NCBI RefSeq assembly: GCF_032854445.1
Contig: NW_027018047.1
Coordinates: forward strand, 1-64,000
Direction: 5' to 3'
Origin: Liolophura sinensis
Taxonomy: Eukaryota; Mollusca; Polyplacophora; Chitonida; Chitonidae
DNA: 64,000 nt
Shown: positions 47,103-59,728 of the stretch, in pieces
Layout of the letters: every line of letters starts with the position of its first letter
How positions within the stretch are numbered: the first letter of the stretch is position 1
Position numbers and translations under genes: made by a program
The notes under the pieces: model-generated
The model's input: only the letters and a program-made list of their open reading frames with translations
Databases searched by the model: none
What the model was told of the DNA's origin: nothing

Positions 47103-49846
47103 GTTATGTGCCCTTCGGTAGCCCAGAAGACGTCAAATGTTTGGGCTAAGCCCATTTAACTCACCCAGCAATTGTCTTACTTCTAAGTCCAAGACAATCT
47201 CAATGTCTTTATCTACGTGTAGAAAAACCACACCATTTGTACATAAAAAACACAAGGTACTTGATACAGTCTGCTGTAAAAAGTACAACTGACCACAGAC
47301 CCAATTAAATAAGGTGCAAAAAAATGCGGAATTGAGCCAGGTATCGGCAGCTGTTGAAAAATTGCAAATTTCCCTGGTTTCCATGGAGTAAGAGCCGTTG
47401 CTGTGCACGTGATTATGACATAAATGATCATTCAATTGTCACTACAGCCAAAAGTATTGGTCGGAGAGCAACGCGGTTTGCACCATTCGATTTGTCGTCA
47501 CAAAATACGTCGGATTAGCCTCTTACCAGCAGCACTGGAACAATTTTTCCAATTTTGCATTTTTGCCTGGTCTTTTTGTAAATTGAAATCGGCTACACTG
47601 TACTATGTACCATCGCGACTGGTCATTACTATATTCAACTTTTGACTATATGTTATGTGCCCTTCGGTAGCCCAGAAGACGTCAAATGTTTGGGCTAAGC
47701 CCATTTAACTCACCCAGCAATTGCCTTTCTTCTAAGTCGAAGACAATCTCAATGTCTTTATCTACGTGTAGAAAAACCACACCATTTGTACATGAAAAAC
47801 ACAAGGTACTTGATACAGTCTGCTGTAAAAAGTACAACTAAACACTGACCCACTTCAGTAAGGTGCCAAAAGATGCGGAATTGAGCCAGGCATCGGCAGC
47901 TGTTGAAAAATTGCAAATTTCCCTGGTTTCCATGGAGTAAGAGCCGTTGCTACCCACGTGATTATGACATCAATGATCATTCAATTGTCGCTACAGCCAA
48001 GAGTATTGGTCGGAGAGCAACGCGGATTGCACCATTCGATTTCTCGTCACAAAATACGTCGGATTAGCCTCTTACTAGTAGCACTGGAACAGTTTTTCCA
48101 CTTTTGCATTTTTGCCTGGTCTTTTTGTTATTTGAAATCGGCTACACTGTACTCTGTACAATCGCGACTGGTCATTACTATATTCAACTTTTGACTATAA
48201 GTTATGTGCCCTTCGGTAGCCCAGAAGACCTGAAATCTTTGGGCCAAGCCCATTTAACTCACCCAGCAATTGTCTTACTTCTAAGTCCAAGACAATCTCA
48301 ATGTCTTTATCTACGTGTAGAAAAACCACACCATTTGTACATAAAAAACACAAGGTACTTGACACAGACTGCTGTAAAAAGTACAACTGACCACAGACCC
48401 ACATGAATAAGGTGCCAAAAGATGCGGAATTGGGCCAGGTATCGGCAGCTGTTGAAAAATTGCAAATTTCCCTGGTTTCCATGGAGTAAGAGCCGTTGTT
48501 GTGCACGTGATTATGACATAAATGATCATTTAATTGTCGCTATCGCCAAAAGTATTGGTCGGAGACCAACGCGGTTTGCACCATTTGATTTCTCGTCACA
48601 AAATACGTCGGATTAGCCTCTTACCAGCAGCACTGGAACAGTTTTTCCACTTTTGCATTTTTACCTGGACTTTTTGTTAATTGAAATCGGCTACACTGTA
48701 CTCTGTACAATCGCGACTGGTCATTACTATATTCAACTTTTGACTATAAGTTATGTGCCCTTCGGTAGCCCAGCAGACGTCAAATCTTTCGGCTAAGCCC
48801 ATTTAACTCACCCAGCAATTGTCTTACTTCTAAGTCCAAGACAATCTCAATGTCTTTATCTACGTGTAGAAAAACCACACCATTTGTACATGAAAAACAC
48901 AAGGTACTTGATACAGTCTGCTGTAAAAGTTACAACTGATGACAAACCCAATTGAATAAGGTGCCAAAAGATGCGGAATTGAGCCAGGTATCGGCAGCTG
49001 TTGAAAAATTGCAAATTTCCCTGGTTTCCATGGAGTAAGAGCCGTTGCTGTGCACGTGATTATGACATCAATGATCATTCAATTGTCACTACAGCCAAAA
49101 GTATTGGTCGGAGAGCAACACGGTTTGCACCATTCGATTTGTCGTCACAAAATACGTCGGATTAGTCTCTTACCAGCAGCACTGGAACAATTTTTCACTT
49201 TTGCATTTTTGCCTGGTCTTTTTGTTAATTGAAACCGGCTACACTGTACTCTGTACAATCGCGACTGGTCATTACTATATTCAACTTTTGACAATAAGTT
49301 ATGTGCCCTTTGGTAGACCAGAAGACCTGAAATCTTGGGGACAAGCCCATTTAACTCACCCAGCAATTGTCTTACTTCTAAGTCCAAGACAATCTCAATG
49401 TCTTTATCTACGTGTAGAAAAACCACACCATTTGTACGTGAAAAACACAAGGTACTTGATACAGTCTGCTGTAAAAAGTACAACTGAACACTGACCCACT
49501 TCAGTAAGGTGCCAAAAGATGCGGAATTGAGCCAGGCATCGGCAGCTGTTGAAAAATTGCAAATTTCCCTGGTTTCCATGGAGTAAGAGCCGTTGCTACG
49601 CATGTGATTATGACATAAATGATCATTCAATTGTCGCTACAGCCAAAAGTATTGGTCGGAGAGCAACGCGGATTGCACCATTCGATTTCTCGTCACAAAA
49701 TACGTCGGATTAGCCTCTTACTAGTAGCACTGGAACAGTTTTTCCACTTTTGCATTTTTGCCTGGTCTTTTTGTTGATTGAAATCGGCTACACTGTACTC
49801 TGTACAATCGCGACTGGTCATTACTATATTCAACTTTTGACTATAA
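47103..49846. repeat. Mixed satellite segment left of the 9-monomer HOR
   Basis: Landmarks are 47103 (C, matching 43808), 47652 (B with AAACACTGACCC and TTGCCTTTCTTC), 48201 (A, GACACAGACTGC, GTCGCTATCGCC), 48750 (F/C hybrid, GATGACAAACCCAATTG) and 49298 (B, CCTTTGGTAGACC, CTTGGGGACAAGCC). The 48201 monomer is a distant relative of 22945 and 24591. The 49298 monomer is replaced by a different B at the equivalent place in the next unit, which sets the left edge of the 9-monomer HOR close to 49.8 kb. Confidence 0.8.
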
Positions 49847-52800
49847 GTTATGTGCTCTTCGGTAGCCCAGAAGACCTGAAATCTTTGGGCCAAGCCCATT
49901 TAACTCACCCAGCAATTGTCTTACTTCTAAGTCCAAGACAATCTCAATGTCTTTATCTACGTGTAGAAAAACCACACCATTTGTACATAAAAAACACAAG
50001 GTACTTGATACAGTCTGCTGTAAAAAGTACAACTGACCACAGACCCACATGAATAAGGTGCCAAAAGATGCGGAATTGAGGAAGGTATTGGCAGCTGTTG
50101 AAAAATTGCAAATTTCCCTGGTTTCCATGGAGTAAGAGCCGTTGTTGTGCACGTGATTATGACATAAATGATTATTCAATTGTCGCTACAGCCAAAAGTA
50201 TTGGTCGGAGAGCAACGCGGATTGCACCATTCGATTTCTCGTCACAAAATACGTCGGATTAGCCTCTTACCAGCAGCACTGGAACAGTTTTTCCACTTTT
50301 GCATTTTTGCCTGGTCTTTTTGTTAATTGAAATCGGCTACACTGTACTCTGTACAATCGCGACTGGTCATAACTATATTCAACTTTTGACTATAAGTTAT
50401 GTGCCCTTCGGTAGCCCAGAAGACCTGAAATCTTTGGGCCAAGCCCATTTAACTCACCCAGCAATTGTCTTACTTCTAAGTGAAAGACAATCTCAATGTC
50501 TTAATCTACGTGTAGAAAAACCACACCATTTGTACGTGAAAAACACAAGGTACTTGATACAGTCTGCTGTAAAAAGTACAACTGACCACAGACCCACATG
50601 AATAAGGTGCCAAAAGATGCGGAATTGAGGCAGGTATTGGCAGCTGTTGAAAAATTGCAAATTTCCCTGGTTTCCATGGAGTAAGAGCCGTTGTTGTGCA
50701 CGTGATTATGACATAAATGATCATTCAATTGTCGCTACAGCCAAAAGTATTGGTCGGAGAGCAACGCGGATTGCACCATTCGATTTCTCGTCACAAAATA
50801 CGTCGGATTAGCCTCTTACCAGCAGCTCTGGAACAGTTTTTCCACTTTTTCATTTTTGCCTGGTCTTTTTGTTAATTGAAATCGGCTACACTGTACTCTG
50901 TACAATCGCGACTGGTCATTACTATATTCAACTTTTGACTATAAGTTATGTGCCCTTCGGTAGCCCAGAAGACGTCATTTGGGCCAAGCCCATTTAACTC
51001 ACCCAGCAATTGTCTTACTTCTAAGTGCAAGACAATCTAAATGTCTTTATCTACGTGTAGAAAAAACCAGACCATTTGTATATAAAAAAACACAAGGTAC
51101 TTGATACAGTCTGCTGTAAAAAGTACAACTGACCACAGACCCACATGAATAAGGTGCCAAAAGATGCGGAATTGAGCCAGGTATCGGCAGCTGTTGAAAA
51201 ATTGCAAATTTCCCTGGTTTCCATGGAGTAAGAGCCGTTGCTGTGCACGTGATTATGACATAAATGATCATTCAATTGTCACTACAGCCAAAAGTATTGG
51301 TCGGACAGCAACGCGGTTTGCACCATTCGATTTTTCGTCACAAAATACGTCGGATTAGCCTCTTACTAGTAGCACTGAAACAGTTTTTCCACTTTTGCAT
51401 TTTTGCCGGGTCTTTTTGTTAATTGAAATCGGCTACACTGTACTCTGTACAATCGCGACTGGTCATTACTATATTCAACTTTTGACTATAAGTTATGTGC
51501 CCTTCGGTAGCCCAGAAGACGTCAAATCTTTGGGCCAAGCCCATTTAACTCACCCAGCAATTGTCTTACTTCTAAGTGCAAGACAATCTAAATGTCTTTA
51601 TCTACGTGTAGAAAAACCACACCCATTTGTATATAAAAAACACAAGGTACTTGATACAGTCTGCTGTAAAAAGTACAAACTGACCACAGACCCACATGAA
51701 TAAGGTGCCAAAAGATGCGGAATTGAGCCAGGTATCGGCAGCTGTTGAAAAATTGCAAATTTCCCTGGTTTCCATGGAGTAAGAGCCGTTGCTGTGCACG
51801 TGATTATGACATAAATGATCATTCAATTGTCACTACAGCCAAAAGTATTGGTCGGACAGCAACGCGGTTTGCACCATTCGATTTCTCGTCACAAAATACG
51901 TCGGATTAGCCTCTTACTAGTAGCACTGAAACAGTTTTTCCACTTTTGCATTTTTGCCTGGTCTTTTTGTTAATTGAAATCGGCTACACTGTACTCTGTA
52001 CAATCGCGACTGGTCATTACTATATTCAACTTTTGACTATAAGTTATGTGCCCTTCGGTAGCCCAGAAGACGTCAAATCTTTGGGCTAAGCCCATTTAAC
52101 TCACCCAGCAATTGTCTTACTTCTAAGTGCAAGACAATCTCAATGTCTTTATCTACGTGTAGAAAAACCACACCATTTGTACGTGAAAAACACAAGGTAC
52201 TTGATACAGTCTGCTGTAAAAAGTACAACTGAACACTGACCCACTTCAGTAAGGTGCCAAAAGATGCAGAATTGAGCCAGGCATAGGCAGCTGTTGAAAA
52301 ATTGCAAATTTCACAGGTTTCCATGGAGTAAGAGCCGTTGCTGGGCACGTGATTGTGACATAAATGATCATTCAATTGTCACTACAGCCAAAAGTATTGG
52401 TCGGAGAGCAACCCGGTTTGCACCATTCGATTTCTCGTCACAAAATTCGTCGGATTAGCCTCTTACCAGCAGCACTGGAACAGTTTTTCCACTTTTGCAT
52501 TTTTGCCTGGTCTTTTTGTTAATTGAAACCGGCTACACTGTACTCTGTACAATCGCGACTGGTCATTACTATATTCAACTTTTGACTATAAGTTATGTGC
52601 CCTTCGGTAGCCCAGAAGACCTGAAATCTTTTGGCCAAGCCCATTTAACTCACCCAGCAATTGTCTTACTTCTAAGTCCAAGACAATCTCAATGTCTTTA
52701 TCTACGTGTAGAAAAACCACACCATTTGTACATAAAAAACACAAGGTACTTGATACAGTCTGCTGTAAAAAGTACAACTGACCACAGACCCACATGAATA

Positions 52801-54787
52801 AGGTGCCAAAAGATGCGGAATTGAGGCAGGTATCAGCAGCTGTTGAAAAATTGCAAATTTCCCTGGTTTCCATGGAGTAAGAGCCGTTGTTGTGCACGTG
52901 ATTATGACATCAATGATTATTTAATTGTCGCTACAGCCAAAAGTATTGGTCGGAGAGCAACGCGGATTGCACCATTCGATTTCTCGTCACAAAATACGTC
53001 GGATTAGCCTCTTACCAGCAGCTCTGGAACAGTTTTTCCACTTTTGCATTTTTGCCTGGTCTTTTTGTTAATTGAAATCGGCTACACTGTACTATGTACC
53101 ATCGCGACTGGTCATTACTATATTCAACTTTTGACTATATGTTATGTGCCCTTCGGTAGCCCAGAAGACGTCAAATGTTTGGGCTAAGCCCATTTAACTC
53201 ACCCAGCAATTGCCTTACTTCTAAGTCCAAGACAATCTCAATGTCTTTATCTACGTGTAGAAAAACCACACCATTTGTACATGAAAAACACAAGGTACTT
53301 GATACAGTCTGCTGTAAAAAGTACAACTGAACACTGACCCACTTCAGTAAGGTGCCAAAAGATGCGGAATTGAGCCAGGCATCGGCAGCTGTTGAAAAAT
53401 TGCAAATTTCCCTGGTTTCCATGGAGTAAGAGCCGTTGCTGGGCACGTGATTATGACATAAATGATCATTCAATTGTCGCTACAGCCAAAAGTATTGGTC
53501 GGAGAGCAACGCGGTTTGCACCATTCGATTTCTCGTCACAAAATACGTCGGATTAGCCTCTTACTAGTAGCACTGGAACAGCTTTTTCACTTTTGCATTT
53601 TTGCCTGGTCTTTTTGTTAATTGAAACCGGCTACACTGTACTCTGTACAATCGCGACTGGTCATTACTATATTCAACTTTTGACTAAAAGTTATGTGCCC
53701 TTCGGTAGCCCAGAAGACCTAAAATCTTTGGGCCAAGCCCATTTAACTCACCCAGCAATTGTCTTACTTCTATGTCCAAGACAATCTCAATGTCTTTATC
53801 TACGTGTAGAAAAACCACACCATTTGTACATGAAAAACACAAGGTACTTGATACAGTCTGCTGTAAAAAGTACAACTGAACACTGACCCACTTCAGTAAG
53901 GTGCCAAAAGATGCGGAAATGAGCCAGGCATCGGCAGCTGTTGAAAAATTGCAAATTTCCCTGGTTTCCATGGAGTAAGAGCCGTTGCTGCGCACGTGAT
54001 TATGACATCAATGACCATTCAATTGTCGCTACAGCCAAAAGTATTGGCCGGACAGCAACGCGGTTTGCACCATTCGATTTGTCGTCACAAAATACGTCGG
54101 ATTAGCCTCTTACCAGCAGCTCTGGAACAATTTTTCCAATTTTGCATTTTTGCTTGTTCTTTTTGTAAATTGAAATCGGCTACACTGTACTATGTACCAT
54201 CGCGACTGGTCATTACTATATTCAACTTTTGACTATATGTTATGTGCCCTTCGGTAGCCCAGAAGACGTCAAATGTTTGGGCTAAGCCCATTTAACTCAC
54301 CCAGCAATTGCCTTACTTCTAAGTCCAAGACAATCTCAATGTGTTTATCTACGTGTAGAAAAACCACACCATTTGTACGTGAAAAACACAAGGTACTTGA
54401 TACAGTCTGCTGTAAAAAGTACAACTGAACACTGACCCACTTCAGTAAGGTGCCAAAAGATGCGGAATTGAGCCAGGCATCGGCAGCTGTTGAAAAATTG
54501 CAAATTTCCCTGGTTTCCATGGAGTAAGAGCCGTTGATACGCACGTGATTATGACATAAATGATCATTCAATTGTCGCTACAGCCAAAAGTATTGGTCGG
54601 AGAGCAACGCGGATTGCACCATTCGATTTCTCGTCACAAAATACGTCGGATTAGCCTCTTACCAGCAGCACTGGAACAGTTTTTCCACTTTTGCATTTTT
54701 GCCTGGTCTTTTTGTTAATTGAAACCGGCTACACTGTACTCTGTACAATCGCGACTGGTCATTACTATATTCAACTTTTGACTATAA
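49847..54787. repeat. 9-monomer higher-order repeat, copy 1
   Basis: The unit is 4941 bp (9 x 549). The monomers start at 49847 (A, ATGTGCTCTTCGG and GGAAGGTATTGG), 50396 (A, AGTGAAAGACAAT), 50945 (A, TATATA), 51492 (A, TATATA), 52043 (B, TTTCACAGG and GGCATAGGCAGC), 52592 (A, GGTATCAGC), 53141 (B), 53690 (B, ACTAAAAGTT and TTCTATGTCC) and 54239 (B, AATGTGTTTATC and GTTGATACGC). All nine recur in order in the next 4941 bp. This copy has its own indels at 50.9-51.7 kb that happen to balance in total length. Confidence 0.92.
50930..51700. other. Indel island in 9-monomer copy 1
   Basis: Compared with the sister at 55.9-56.6 kb, this stretch has a 6-bp loss in GACGTCATTTGGGCC near 50979. It also has extra A in GAAAAAACCAGACC near 51062, extra A in TATAAAAAAACAC near 51082, extra C in CACACCCATTTG near 51620 and extra A in GTACAAACTGACC near 51677. 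The sister copy has none of these. Confidence 0.8.
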
Positions 54788-57700
54788 GTTATGTGCTCTT
54801 CGGTAGCCCAGAAGACCTGAAATCTTTGGGCCAAGCCCATTTAACTCACCCAGCAATTGTCTTACTTCTAAGTCCAAGACAATCTCAATGTCTTTATCTA
54901 CGTGTAGAAAAACCACACCATTTGTACATAAAAAACACAAGGTACTTGATACAGTCTGCTGTAAAAAGTACAACTGACCACAGACCCACATGAATAAGGT
55001 GCCAAAAGATGCGGAATTGAGGAAGGTATTGGCAGCTGTTGAAAAATTGCAAATTTCCCTGGTTTCCATGGAGTAAGAGCCGTTGTTGTGCACGTGATTA
55101 TGACATAAATGATTATTCAATTGTCGCTACAGCCAAAAGTATTGGTCGGAGAGCAACGCGGATTGCACCATTCGATTTCTCGTCACAAAATACGTCGGAT
55201 TAGCCTCTTACCAGCAGCACTGGAACAGTTTTTCCACTTTTGCATTTTTGCCTGGTCTTTTTGTTAATTGAAATCGGCTACACTGTACTCTGTACAATCG
55301 CGACTGGTCATTACTATATTCAACTTTTGACTATAAGTTATGTGCCCTTCGGTAGCCCAGAAGACCTGAAATCTTTGGGCCAAGCCCATTTAACTCACCC
55401 AGCAATTGTCTTACTTCTAAGTGAAAGACAATCTCAATGTCTTTATCTACGTGTAGAAAAACCACACCATTTGTACGTGAAAAACACAAGGTACTTGATA
55501 CAGTCTGCTGTAAAAAGTACAACTGACCACAGACCCACATGAATAAGGTGCCAAAAGATGCGGAATTGAGGCAGGTATTGGCAGCTGTTGAAAAATTGCA
55601 AATTTCCCTGGTTTCCATGGAGTAAGAGCCGTTGTTGTGCACGTGATTATGACATAAATGATCATTCAATTGTCGCTACAGCCAAAAGTATTGGTCGGAG
55701 AGCAACGCGGATTGCACCATTCGATTTCTCGTCACAAAATACGTCGGATTAGCCTCTTACCAGCAGCTCTGGAACAGTTTTTCCACTTTTTCATTTTTGC
55801 CTGGTCTTTTTGTTAATTGAAATCGGCTACACTGTACTCTGTACAATCGCGACTGGTCATTACTATATTCAACTTTTGACTATAAGTTATGTGCCCTTCG
55901 GTAGCCCAGAAGACGTCAAATCTTTGGGCCAAGCCCATTTAACTCACCCAGCAATTGTCTTACTTCTAAGTGCAAGACAATCTAAATGTCTTTATCTACG
56001 TGTAGAAAAACCAGACCATTTGTATATAAAAAACACAAGGTACTTGATACAGTCTGCTGTAAAAAGTACAACTGACCACAGACCCACATGAATAAGGTGC
56101 CAAAAGATGCGGAATTGAGCCAGGTATCGGCAGCTGTTGAAAAATTGCAAATTTCCCTGGTTTCCATGGAGTAAGAGCCGTTGCTGTGCACGTGATTATG
56201 ACATAAATGATCATTCAATTGTCACTACAGCCAAAAGTATTGGTCGGACAGCAACGCGGTTTGCACCATTCGATTTTTCGTCACAAAATACGTCGGATTA
56301 GCCTCTTACTAGTAGCACTGAAACAGTTTTTCCACTTTTGCATTTTTGCCGGGTCTTTTTGTTAATTGAAATCGGCTACACTGTACTCTGTACAATCGCG
56401 ACTGGTCATTACTATATTCAACTTTTGACTATAAGTTATGTGCCCTTCGGTAGCCCAGAAGACGTCAAATCTTTGGGCCAAGCCCATTTAACTCACCCAG
56501 CAATTGTCTTACTTCTAAGTGCAAGACAATCTAAATGTCTTTATCTACGTGTAGAAAAACCACACCATTTGTATATAAAAAACACAAGGTACTTGATACA
56601 GTCTGCTGTAAAAAGTACAACTGACCACAGACCCACATGAATAAGGTGCCAAAAGATGCGGAATTGAGCCAGGTATCGGCAGCTGTTGAAAAATTGCAAA
56701 TTTCCCTGGTTTCCATGGAGTAAGAGCCGTTGCTGTGCACGTGATTATGACATAAATGATCATTCAATTGTCACTACAGCCAAAAGTATTGGTCGGACAG
56801 CAACGCGGTTTGCACCATTCGATTTCTCGTCACAAAATACGTCGGATTAGCCTCTTACTAGTAGCACTGAAACAGTTTTTCCACTTTTGCATTTTTGCCT
56901 GGTCTTTTTGTTAATTGAAATCGGCTACACTGTACTCTGTACAATCGCGACTGGTCATTACTATATTCAACTTTTGACTATAAGTTATGTGCCCTTCGGT
57001 AGCCCAGAAGACGTCAAATCTTTGGGCTAAGCCCATTTAACTCACCCAGCAATTGTCTTACTTCTAAGTGCAAGACAATCTCAATGTCTTTATCTACGTG
57101 TAGAAAAACCACACCATTTGTACGTGAAAAACACAAGGTACTTGATACAGTCTGCTGTAAAAAGTACAACTGAACACTGACCCACTTCAGTAAGGTGCCA
57201 AAAGATGCAGAATTGAGCCAGGCATAGGCAGCTGTTGAAAAATTGCAAATTTCACAGGTTTCCATGGAGTAAGAGCCGTTGCTGGGCACGTGATTGTGAC
57301 ATAAATGATCATTCAATTGTCACTACAGCCAAAAGTATTGGTCGGAGAGCAACCCGGTTTGCACCATTCGATTTCTCGTCACAAAATTCGTCGGATTAGC
57401 CTCTTACCAGCAGCACTGGAACAGTTTTTCCACTTTTGCATTTTTGCCTGGTCTTTTTGTTAATTGAAACCGGCTACACTGTACTCTGTACAATCGCGAC
57501 TGGTCATTACTATATTCAACTTTTGACTATAAGTTATGTGCCCTTCGGTAGCCCAGAAGACCTGAAATCTTTTGGCCAAGCCCATTTAACTCACCCAGCA
57601 ATTGTCTTACTTCTAAGTCCAAGACAATCTCAATGTCTTTATCTACGTGTAGAAAAACCACACCATTTGTACATAAAAAACACAAGGTACTTGATACAGT

Positions 57701-59728
57701 CTGCTGTAAAAAGTACAACTGACCACAGACCCACATGAATAAGGTGCCAAAAGATGCGGAATTGAGGCAGGTATCAGCAGCTGTTGAAAAATTGCAAATT
57801 TCCCTGGTTTCCATGGAGTAAGAGCCGTTGTTGTGCACGTGATTATGACATCAATGATTATTCAATTGTCGCTACAGCCAAAAGTATTGGTCGGAGAGCA
57901 ACGCGGATTGCACCATTCGATTTCTCGTCACAAAATACGTCGGATTAGCCTCTTACCAGCAGCTCTGGAACAGTTTTTCCACTTTTGCATTTTTGCCTGG
58001 TCTTTTTGTTAATTGAAATCGGCTACACTGTACTATGTACCATCGCGACTGGTCATTACTATATTCAACTTTTGACTATATGTTATGTGCCCTTCGGTAG
58101 CCCAGAAGACGTCAAATGTTTGGGCTAAGCCCATTTAACTCACCCAGCAATTGCCTTACTTCTAAGTCCAAGACAATCTCAATGTCTTTATCTACGTGTA
58201 GAAAAACCACACCATTTGTACATGAAAAACACAAGGTACTTGATACAGTCTGCTGTAAAAAGTACAACTGAACACTGACCCACTTCAGTAAGGTGCCAAA
58301 AGATGCGGAATTGAGCCAGGCATCGGCAGCTGTTGAAAAATTGCAAATTTCCCTGGTTTCCATGGAGTAAGAGCCGTTGCTGGGCACGTGATTATGACAT
58401 AAATGATCATTCAATTGTCGCTACAGCCAAAAGTATTGGTCGGAGAGCAACGCGGTTTGCACCATTCGATTTCTCGTCACAAAATACGTCGGATTAGCCT
58501 CTTACTAGTAGCACTGGAACAGCTTTTTCACTTTTGCATTTTTGCCTGGTCTTTTTGTTAATTGAAACCGGCTACACTGTACTCTGTACAATCGCGACTG
58601 GTCATTACTATATTCAACTTTTGACTAAAAGTTATGTGCCCTTCGGTAGCCCAGAAGACCTAAAATCTTTGGGCCAAGCCCATTTAACTCACCCAGCAAT
58701 TGTCTTACTTCTATGTCCAAGACAATCTCAATGTCTTTATCTACGTGTAGAAAAACCACACCATTTGTACATGAAAAACACAAGGTACTTGATACAGTCT
58801 GCTGTAAAAAGTACAACTGAACACTGACCCACTTCAGTAAGGTGCCAAAAGATGCGGAAATGAGCCAGGCATCGGCAGCTGTTGAAAAATTGCAAATTTC
58901 CCTGGTTTCCATGGAGTAAGAGCCGTTGCTGCGCACGTGATTATGACATCAATGACCATTCAATTGTCGCTACAGCCAAAAGTATTGGCCGGACAGCAAC
59001 GCGGTTTGCACCATTCGATTTGTCGTCACAAAATACGTCGGATTAGCCTCTTACCAGCAGCTCTGGAACAATTTTTCCAATTTTGCATTTTTGCTTGTTC
59101 TTTTTGTAAATTGAAATCGGCTACACTGTACTATGTACCATCGCGACTGGTCATTACTATATTCAACTTTTGACTATATGTTATGTGCCCTTCGGTAGCC
59201 CAGAAGACGTCAAATGTTTGGGCTAAGCCCATTTAACTCACCCAGCAATTGCCTTACTTCTAAGTCCAAGACAATCTCAATGTGTTTATCTACGTGTAGA
59301 AAAACCACACCATTTGTACGTGAAAAACACAAGGTACTTGATACAGTCTGCTGTAAAAAGTACAACTGAACACTGACCCACTTCAGTAAGGTGCCAAAAG
59401 ATGCGGAATTGAGCCAGGCATCGGCAGCTGTTGAAAAATTGCAAATTTCCCTGGTTTCCATGGAGTAAGAGCCGTTGATACGCACGTGATTATGACATAA
59501 ATGATCATTCAATTGTCGCTACAGCCAAAAGTATTGGTCGGAGAGCAACGCGGATTGCACCATTCGATTTCTCGTCACAAAATACGTCGGATTAGCCTCT
59601 TACCAGCAGCACTGGAACAGTTTTTCCACTTTTGCATTTTTGCCTGGTCTTTTTGTTAATTGAAACCGGCTACACTGTACTCTGTACAATCGCGACTGGT
59701 CATTACTATATTCAACTTTTGACTATAA
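54788..59728. repeat. 9-monomer higher-order repeat, copy 2
   Basis: The monomers start at 54788, 55337, 55886, 56435, 56984, 57533, 58082, 58631 and 59180, all exactly 549 bp apart. The type order A-A-A-A-B-A-B-B-B equals copy 1. The left marker ATGTGCTCTTCGG (near 54795) is shared with copy 1 (near 49854), while the next monomer at 59729 has ATGTGCCCTTCGGTAACCC instead, so the unit ends there. Differences from copy 1 are few, for example GATTATTCAATTG near 57855 against GATTATTTAATTG near 52914. Confidence 0.93.
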
